A DNA stretch of 64,000 bases, from NCBI GenBank assembly GCA_963738445.1, contig CAVTWS010000023.1, forward strand, positions 372,001 to 436,000, given 5' to 3'. This document shows, piece by piece, positions 58,677-64,000 of the stretch; positions within the stretch are counted from its first letter, which is position 1; the number at the start of each line of letters is the position of its first letter. Origin of the DNA: CAVTWS01 sp963738445 (GTDB lineage: Bacteria; Actinomycetota; Acidimicrobiia; Acidimicrobiales; SHLQ01). Position numbers and translations under genes: made by a program. The notes beneath the pieces were generated by a model. The model worked only from the letters and a program-made list of their open reading frames with translations. It ran no database searches and was not told the DNA's origin.

Positions 58677-58750
58677 ACAGTAACGGGCGCAGGTGCTGAC
58701 ACGGTGCTGAAACATCTGTACCATAGTTCGATGGGACGAAATGTTTCAGC
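58677..58750. promoter_or_regulatory. Bidirectional promoter and dyad operator
   Basis: Rightward promoter: CTGACA (58696-58701), 17 bp, TACCAT (58719-58724), 6 nt, ATG 58731. Leftward -10: TACTGT (58682-58677), 6 nt, GTG 58670. A perfect 10-bp inverted repeat GCTGAAACAT (58706-58715) / ATGTTTCAGC (58741-58750) places one arm in the rightward spacer and one at codons 4-7 of the rightward gene. It looks like an operator spanning the start site. Confidence 0.6.
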
Positions 58751-60239
58751 CTCGACGGCCCCCGGGATCGTGGACCGGTTGGCGCGGGGCGAGCGGGTCG
58801 TGGTGGCCGTGTCCGAGCGCGGATACGGGGTAGCCGGCCTGGTGCTCGATGTCGGGCGCCTCGGCGTCCCTCGACGCCTCACCAGCATCGATCGCGGCGA
58901 TCCCATCGTGTTCCTGACCGACCTGCCGCGCTCGGTCGACACCGCGTCGGGTCGCCCGTACCGGCTCCACGTCGACGATCTCGTCGTCCTGCCATCGATG
59001 TCGGAGTTGGCCGTCGCCGCACCCGCCGATGTCGTCGTGAAGCCGATCGCCTGGTGCGACGAAGGACCGATCGCCGCCGAGCTCGAGTTCGACCGCGGCG
59101 GCATCCTCGTGCTCGTCGGGTCGTCGACCCTGCTCGATCGGCGCGCTGGAGCTCGTGCCGACAACGCCGAGCTGGCGCTCCTGGTCCGGACCGGCTCGGC
59201 GGCGGCGTCGATCGATCCTGCGGAGGCGCTCGAGGGCCCGCGACCGGCGTCGGAACGCCTGGTGCCCGTCATCGATCTCTCCACGATCGATCCGGCCGAG
59301 TTCGCATCATGGCGACAGGCGACTCCCACCGACGGTTCCGACCTCGTGTCTCCGGCCGACGTGGTCGTCGCACCTTCGTTCCTCCGGGCGGCCGGCCACG
59401 CGGCCCGGTTGCTGCCCCCGGCGTTCCACGACGCCCTGGTGGACATGGCTGACGATCGTCCGGCCGCCGGCGCCCTGCTCGTGCGGAGCGTGCCGATCGG
59501 CGAGCTCCCGCCGACCCCCTCCCGGCCGACCGCGCCGACCGGCAAGGACATGTGGACCGAGTTCCTCCTGCTGACGGTGGCTCGCCGCCTCGGTCAACCG
59601 GTCGGCTACGAGCCGGAGCACGGTGGGGGGCTGGTGCAGAACCTCGTCCCGGTCAACGACGCCGAGGGACGACAGCTGTCGACCTCGTCGGACGTGTTGC
59701 TGGAGTTCCACACCGAGACGGCCTTTCACCGGCATCGGCCGCGGTACCTGTTGCTGCTGTGCCTCCGGGGCGATCCGGAGGCCTCCACGCTCGTGGCCTC
59801 GGTCACATGGGCGCTCGATCAGATGTCGGTCGAGCACCGGGAGATCCTGGCCGAGCCCCGGTTCCGACTCGGCGTCGACGAGTCCTTCGCCGGTGAGCGC
59901 ACCGATCGCCTGGGCCGGCGGCGGGCCGTGCTCTCCGGCGACCCTTTCGAACCGGACCTGACGTTCGATGCGGACCTGATGGTCGGCACCGATCCCGCCG
60001 CGTCCGCCGCGCTCGACGCGTTGCGACGGGCCCTGGCCGACGTCACCCTTTCGATCGTGCTCGAACCGGGCGATCTCCTCGTGATCGACAACCATCGCGT
60101 CGTCCACGGCCGGAGCCCGTTCCGAGCCCGGTACGACGGGACCGATCGATGGCTGCAGCGGGCGTTCGTGGTGGCCGACCTCCTGCCGAGCGCCGCCGAA
60201 CGCCACGGCCGGGTCATCACGACCCGGTATCGCCCGTAA
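58731..60239 (+). CDS. Two-domain protein with C-terminal Fe(II)/2-oxoglutarate oxygenase
   Basis: 502 residues. C-terminal half matches the clavaminate synthase/TauD-like oxygenases that hydroxylate amino acids: iron ligands His327 and Glu329 in LEFHTETAFH, distal His459 in DNHRVVHGRSPF, and a downstream Arg (about 473) for 2-oxoglutarate; DLLVIDN and PRYLLLLCLRG fit. The N-terminal ~200 residues (ERVVVAVSERGYGVAGLV, DPIVFLTDLPRS) faintly recall a YrdC/Sua5 fold, low confidence. Leaderless ATG 58731. Suggested, not shown: beta-hydroxylation of an amino acid feeding the divergent aldolase. Confidence 0.75.
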   Translation: MGRNVSASTAPGIVDRLARGERVVVAVSERGYGVAGLVLDVGRLGVPRRLTSIDRGDPIVFLTDLPRSVDTASGRPYRLHVDDLVVLPSMSELAVAAPADVVVKPIAWCDEGPIAAELEFDRGGILVLVGSSTLLDRRAGARADNAELALLVRTGSAAASIDPAEALEGPRPASERLVPVIDLSTIDPAEFASWRQATPTDGSDLVSPADVVVAPSFLRAAGHAARLLPPAFHDALVDMADDRPAAGALLVRSVPIGELPPTPSRPTAPTGKDMWTEFLLLTVARRLGQPVGYEPEHGGGLVQNLVPVNDAEGRQLSTSSDVLLEFHTETAFHRHRPRYLLLLCLRGDPEASTLVASVTWALDQMSVEHREILAEPRFRLGVDESFAGERTDRLGRRRAVLSGDPFEPDLTFDADLMVGTDPAASAALDALRRALADVTLSIVLEPGDLLVIDNHRVVHGRSPFRARYDGTDRWLQRAFVVADLLPSAAERHGRVITTRYRP

Positions 60240-60328
60240 GGGCGGTCGCCGACCGCAAAGGGCGGACGCGGCCTGAGAAGTTGCTGCGGGCTACTCAAGT
60301 CGAAGGGTCAGGGCGCCGACCACGAGGC

Positions 60329-61072
60329 ATGTCGTCGAGCCGCCGCAGACCGTTCGGGTTCGGTCATCAGCTGCGCCTTCTCTGGCCGCTGCTGATGTGC
60401 TGGATGCTGGCCAGCGTGCTCCTGGTGGCCGTGGCGACCCAGAGTGGTGAGCGGCGCGCCGAGTTGTTGCTGGCTCCGGTGACCGTCGGACGCCTCCCCT
60501 GGTACACCGGCCTGGTCAGCTCGCTCGGCGTGCTGGCCTGGGCCGTCGCGGCGACGGCGGGGTTCGGCGCTTCGGGTCTGGCCCGGATGGGCGGCCGCCC
60601 GGGCGCGGCCCGATTCCTCGCCCACGCCGGCATCTACTCGGTCGTCCTCGGTCTCGACGATCTCTTCGAGCTCCACGTGTCGGTCGCGCCCGACCTGATC
60701 GGGATCCCCAAGGCGGTCGTGGTCGGCGTGCTGGCCGGATCACTGCTTCCTCTCCTGGCGGTCAACCGCCGGGAGGTGCTGCGGACCCGGACCGTCGTGC
60801 TCGGCGCATCGCTCCTCGCCCTGCTGATCGCGCTGGTGGTCGATGCCGTGGGTCAGGCGACGAGCCGGGCCCTGGTCGTCGAGGAGGGCTTCCAGTTCCT
60901 CGGCATCGTGGCCTGGGCCGTCTGGTTGTGCCTGACGGCGGCCGACATCGCCGTGTCGGTGTTGACCGAGAGCAGGCTCGACCGCGTCGGGGCGTTGGGG
61001 GTGGCGAGTCCGAGGTCAGCGGAGGCGGTCGAGAATCGGCTGCGCCTCGTCGCTCTGCAGGAACAGCACTGA
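60329..61072 (+). CDS. Integral membrane protein of unknown function
   Basis: 247 residues with about six hydrophobic helices (residues 15-35, 58-78, 92-110, 126-146, 157-177, 188-210). DDLFELHVSVAPDLIGIPK in the middle carries conserved-looking acidic and His residues. No family recognised. ATG 60329 has only a weak GAGG close upstream. Its last 57 bp overlap the 3' end of the convergent LCP gene. Confidence 0.6.
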   Translation: MSSSRRRPFGFGHQLRLLWPLLMCWMLASVLLVAVATQSGERRAELLLAPVTVGRLPWYTGLVSSLGVLAWAVAATAGFGASGLARMGGRPGAARFLAHAGIYSVVLGLDDLFELHVSVAPDLIGIPKAVVVGVLAGSLLPLLAVNRREVLRTRTVVLGASLLALLIALVVDAVGQATSRALVVEEGFQFLGIVAWAVWLCLTAADIAVSVLTESRLDRVGALGVASPRSAEAVENRLRLVALQEQH

Positions 61073-62326
61073 CGCACCGCCGCTGGTCGTCCCGTTGCTG
61101 ACGGGCAGGACGATCGTCTCGGGGTTCAGGCCCCCGATGCGCCGGGCCAGGTTGACCAGTCCGAGGAAGCCGAGGTCGTCGTCGATGCGGACGTTGCCGC
61201 TGACCGCCGAGACCACCCGGTTCACGGTGAGTGGGTTGCGTGCCGATCCGACATCGGCGAACACGGTGCGCAGGAAGTCCTGCTGGCGTGAGACCCGTCC
61301 GAGGTCGGCGGTGGGGTCGGTCACCGTCTCGCCGTCGATGACCTCGGTGTAGTGGCGGGAGCGGACATACGCCAGAGCCTGGTCGCTGTCGAGCCGTTGA
61401 GGCCCGGCCTCCGGGATGAAGAGCCCCGAGGCGGTGTCGATCGCCGGGTGGGGGAAGTCGACGACGACGCCACCGATGGCGTCGACAACCCCGAGGAAAC
61501 CGGCGAAATCGACCTCGATGTAGTGGTGGATCGGGATCTCCAGGTTGCCGGCGATGGTCCGCACCAGCGCGTCGGGACCTTCCTGGATCGCCGCGTTCAC
61601 CCGCTGCTCCTCACCCGTCGGGTCGATGGTGACGAACAGATCGCGGGGGACGGCCATCATCAGGTTCTCGCCGCCGTCGCCGACGTGGAGGATCACCATC
61701 GTGTCGGTGCGTTCGCCGCTCACCCCGTCTCCGAAGATCACCCCCGCGTTCGGGTTGTCCCTGTCGACTCCCTCCCGTGAATCGGTGCCGACCAGCAGAT
61801 AGTTGGTGCCGGACCCGTCGGTGGCCAGGGCGTCGCCCATGTCGATGCGTTCGATGCTGCGGTACTGGACGATCAGGTAGGCCATCTCGCCGACCCCCAA
61901 TACGAGCAGCACCAGGGCGGCCCGGCGAGCCCAGCGCCATGACGATCGACGGCGCCGACGGGTCGGCGGGACGACCGGCGGAGGAGGAAGGTCGGGTTCG
62001 GTGGCGGGTCGGGCGGGCCGGGCGAGGGGGGGCAGCTCATCGGGCGACGGGATGAAGAACCGGCGAGGATCGACCGGCGCACCGGTGTCCGGCGCGGCGG
62101 CCGGTGGTGCCGTCGCGACGACGGCCGGTGGTGCCCCACGGCGACGCCGATGGAGCCATTCGTCGGCCACCGGCTCCTGGTCGAGGGACGGCAGGGCGTC
62201 GAGTTCGGCGTGGAGGGAGAGAGGTTCGTCAGGCATCGCGGAGGGGGCCGGGCTCGAGGGCACGTTCGCGGACCAGTCAACCACGTGGTGCTCCCGAGCC
62301 GGCGGCGGGTTCGGGGACGACGACAT
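61016..62326 (-). CDS. LytR-CpsA-Psr (LCP) family cell-wall ligase
   Basis: 436 residues: long Pro/Ala/Glu-rich cytosolic tail (1-125), one TM helix (AALVLLVLGVGEMAYLIVQY), then the LCP domain with LLVGTDSREG, RTDTMVILHV, AVPRDLFVTI, VNAAIQEG, HHYIEVDFAGF, DSDQALAYVRSRHY and RVSRQQDFL. LCP enzymes attach polymers such as arabinogalactan or teichoic acids to peptidoglycan from lipid carriers. ATG 62326 chosen; longer frame possible. Confidence 0.9.
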   Translation of the reverse strand: MSSSPNPPPAREHHVVDWSANVPSSPAPSAMPDEPLSLHAELDALPSLDQEPVADEWLHRRRRGAPPAVVATAPPAAAPDTGAPVDPRRFFIPSPDELPPLARPARPATEPDLPPPPVVPPTRRRRRSSWRWARRAALVLLVLGVGEMAYLIVQYRSIERIDMGDALATDGSGTNYLLVGTDSREGVDRDNPNAGVIFGDGVSGERTDTMVILHVGDGGENLMMAVPRDLFVTIDPTGEEQRVNAAIQEGPDALVRTIAGNLEIPIHHYIEVDFAGFLGVVDAIGGVVVDFPHPAIDTASGLFIPEAGPQRLDSDQALAYVRSRHYTEVIDGETVTDPTADLGRVSRQQDFLRTVFADVGSARNPLTVNRVVSAVSGNVRIDDDLGFLGLVNLARRIGGLNPETIVLPVSNGTTSGGASVLFLQSDEAQPILDRLR

Positions 62327-62474
62327 GGTGCCGCGTCGCACTGGCCCGGGCGCGCGTGACCGCCTCGAGACTCCGAGGCCCCCTGTCGATCTCGTGGGCT
62401 CTGCCACGTCCTGTGCTGCTCTGTGCGCTGTCGGTGCCTTGGGCGGTCACCGGCACCGGATCGCCGCGGCGGCG

Positions 62475-63455
62475 GTGGCGTTGGAGGCGAGCGGTTCGGG
62501 GCCGGCGGTGCAGGAGACGTTGGCGGCGGGTGGGGCGATGTCGAAACGTGCCGCCAAGGCCCAAGCCGATCAGGCAGCGGCGTTGACGGCGTTCCCGGCG
62601 GTGTCCGACGCCGCGCAGTCGGGGGCGGCGCATCCGGAGAACGTCGCCGCGGTGGCCATCGCGGTGCGGGGGTTGAACGCGGATCAGAAGGCCCGGTTGG
62701 CGGGTCAGGACCGTGGCTTGGCGCAACGCGCCGCCGATACCCGCCCGGACATGTTCGCCGCTTTGTTGCGGGACCGGGTTCACCAGATCAGGGCCGGAGA
62801 TGCCGAGACGCTGGTGCAACAGCAGCGGGCCGCGTCGGGGGTGTCGATCACGCCGGGCCGTGACGGCATGTGGGGCATCCGTGGCGACATCGACCCCGAA
62901 CGCGGCCGCGCCATGTCCACCCGCGTCGACACCGTGGCCCGACAGTTCGCCGGTGACGATCAGGTGACGGCGAATCATCGGGCGGCGGCGTTGCATCACC
63001 TCGTCACCGGCACCACCGATCGGCTCCCCGTCCCGAGGTTGCCGATCGGCATCATCGTCGACCACCACACGATGACCCACGGATGCCACGAGGCGACGGT
63101 GGCTGAAACCTGGGACGGTGAACCCGTCGACGGCGCCGATCTGGGCCGAATGATGTGCGACGCCGACAGCATCCATCACCTGGTCCCGGTGGAGGCGGGT
63201 GGTGAGACCCGGCTCGACAACCTCGTACCGGTCAGCTTCGACTGGCACCACAAGATCCACCACGGCGGCTGGACCCTCACCATCGCCCCCGACCGCACCC
63301 TCACCGTGCACCGCCCCGACGGCACCCTCGACCGCACCATCGCGCCACCCGCCCCCATCACCCGCCACGGCCCCCGAACCCGCACGGCGAGGCGCGGCGG
63401 AAGGTCTGAACGGCCCGAGCCGGAATGCCCAGGACCGCGGCAGGCGCGCTGTTAG
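62475..63455 (+). CDS. Truncated DUF222/HNH (13E12-type) protein
   Basis: About 326 residues. ALTAFPAVSDAAQSGAAHPENVAAVAIAVRGL is the DUF222 middle, and the C-terminus has an HNH-like core IHHLVPVEAGGETRLDNLVPVSFDWHHKIHHGGW, with the usual zinc Cys pairs missing. The family's N-terminal ~100 residues are absent: homologous sequence starts near GPAVQETLAAGG, close to GTG 62475; ATG 62538 is the other choice. These proteins are numerous and mobile in actinobacteria. Probably a degenerating copy. Confidence 0.6.
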   Translation: MALEASGSGPAVQETLAAGGAMSKRAAKAQADQAAALTAFPAVSDAAQSGAAHPENVAAVAIAVRGLNADQKARLAGQDRGLAQRAADTRPDMFAALLRDRVHQIRAGDAETLVQQQRAASGVSITPGRDGMWGIRGDIDPERGRAMSTRVDTVARQFAGDDQVTANHRAAALHHLVTGTTDRLPVPRLPIGIIVDHHTMTHGCHEATVAETWDGEPVDGADLGRMMCDADSIHHLVPVEAGGETRLDNLVPVSFDWHHKIHHGGWTLTIAPDRTLTVHRPDGTLDRTIAPPAPITRHGPRTRTARRGGRSERPEPECPGPRQARC

Positions 63456-63518
63456 GCTCTCACCCGGAGTGGCCGGGGTCGGGCCGAATTTTGCGTTCAT
63501 CGACGAGCGCGAGACATC

Positions 63519-63540
63519 GGTGCTCGCTTGAGCGAGCACC
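63519..63540. repeat. 22-bp near-perfect dyad
   Basis: GGTGCTCGCT, spacer TG, AGCGAGCACC: a perfect 10-bp inverted repeat 15 bp before the start of the last gene. No T run follows, so it is an operator or RNA hairpin rather than a terminator. Not seen elsewhere in the window. Confidence 0.6.
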
Positions 63541-63555
63541 CTCAGAGGTGAAGAC

Positions 63556-64000
63556 GTGCGACCACCGAACGACAACTCCGACCTTCCTGGCGACCCTCGG
63601 TCCGACGTTTGGGGCGACCCTCGGTCCGATGTGCTGCGCGCTCGGCGGGCAGGCAGGCCACGTCCACGGAACCGGCCCCGAGCCGTCCGGGCGGTCGTTG
63701 TGCTCGTCGCCGCGTCGCTCGTCGGTCCGGCGTTCGCCGCCGCCGACAGTGAGATCGGTGAGGCTCGTCGCCGTCGTGACGAGGTGCGAGACGAGCAGGC
63801 CGACGCCGCGGCAACGCTCGACCTCCTCAACGCCGAGTACGAGGATGTCACGTCTGCCGCCGCCGGCATCGAAGCCGCGGTCGCGGCGCAGGCTGCACAG
63901 GTCGACGCCGCCCGACAGGCGTTGGCGGCGGCCGAGGCCGAGGTGTCCCGCCAGGTGGCATACGGCGAGAGCTTGACGCAGGCGATCGATCTCGCCCGCC
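63556..64000 (+). CDS. Secreted coiled-coil protein, start of a probable peptidoglycan hydrolase (cut by window edge)
   Basis: 148 codons open to the right edge. GTG 63556 follows AGAGGTG. The N-terminus has a duplicated GDPRSDV (24-bp repeat), an Arg/Pro-rich stretch, then a TM or signal helix (VRAVVVLVAASLVGPAFA, about 48-65) and a long heptad-rich coiled coil (RRRRDEVRDEQADAAATLDLLNA ...). This plan is typical of secreted NlpC/P60 or M23 (EnvC/RipA-like) cell-wall hydrolases or their activators, but the catalytic part is outside the window. Confidence 0.65.
   Translation, partial: MRPPNDNSDLPGDPRSDVWGDPRSDVLRARRAGRPRPRNRPRAVRAVVVLVAASLVGPAFAAADSEIGEARRRRDEVRDEQADAAATLDLLNAEYEDVTSAAAGIEAAVAAQAAQVDAARQALAAAEAEVSRQVAYGESLTQAIDLAR

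Noticed and set aside
63456..63555. c-di-AMP (ydaO) riboswitch before the coiled-coil gene
   Set aside because: The 100-bp gap is too short and the conserved ydaO core was not found.

Overview
The window is chromosomal DNA of a high-GC actinobacterium. The 16S rRNA sequence, the rrn layout, many GTG starts with 4-base ATGA/GTGA overlaps, and frequent leaderless-looking starts fit the class Acidimicrobiia (relatives of Ilumatobacter, Microthrix or Iamia). That placement is from memory of sequence features, not from a database search.

Layout. 1-880: end of nth (endonuclease III), a compact non-coding locus that looks like a small structured RNA with its own terminator, and a small divergent gene. 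877-6145: a tightly overlapping histidine operon hisD-C-B-H-A-F, coupled to a lipoprotein hydrolase. 7.7-11.7 kb: a cupredoxin-like lipoprotein and pheS-pheT. 11.8-15.8 kb: a decayed mycothiol-enzyme gene, two convergent paralogues of an uncharacterised family and a quinone-oxidoreductase-like gene. 15.8-25.5 kb: the arginine cluster argC-J-B-D-F-R-(membrane protein)-G-H, opening with a 30-bp palindrome (likely ArgR operator) that abuts a leaderless promoter; argD carries one frameshift. 25.5-33.2 kb: mpg, a Nudix gene, a FemAB-like/PIG-L pair, a PASTA-domain class A penicillin-binding protein and tyrS. The order pheST-arg-mpg-tyrS-TPR protein recalls Mycobacterium tuberculosis. 33.3-38.8 kb: a complete rrn operon (promoter, 16S, spacer without tRNA, 23S, 5S, terminator) placed between tyrS and the TPR protein gene. 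38.9-50 kb: an RG-rich TPR protein, an SSB-like protein, fumC, a DUF4916 protein, a lipoprotein/DM13 pair, a SET-domain protein, ung, an acyl-CoA ligase, menB and two small alpha/beta-barrel proteins. 50-55.6 kb: an Ser-Asp-repeat lipoprotein and a coupled operon nitronate monooxygenase-sulfatase-formylglycine-generating enzyme. 55.6-64 kb: an MFS remnant, a BON-OmpA protein, an RpiR regulator, a divergent threonine-aldolase/2-oxoglutarate-oxygenase pair sharing a dyad operator, a membrane protein, an LCP-family ligase, a truncated DUF222/HNH protein and the start of a secreted coiled-coil protein.

Three themes recur. (1) Short tandem duplications sit at gene junctions and often copy the ribosome-binding site plus start or stop codon (9.28, 13.51, 21.1, 24.0, 31.9, 40.96, 47.9 kb). 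(2) A -10 box (TAnnnT) lies 6-8 nt before many start codons with no Shine-Dalgarno sequence, suggesting widespread leaderless mRNAs. (3) Several genes are decaying (11.8, 19.4, 46.0, 55.6 kb). The best candidates for something new are the RNA-like locus at 289-405, the aldolase/oxygenase pair at 57.6-60.2 kb, and the RG-repeat TPR protein beside the rRNA operon.
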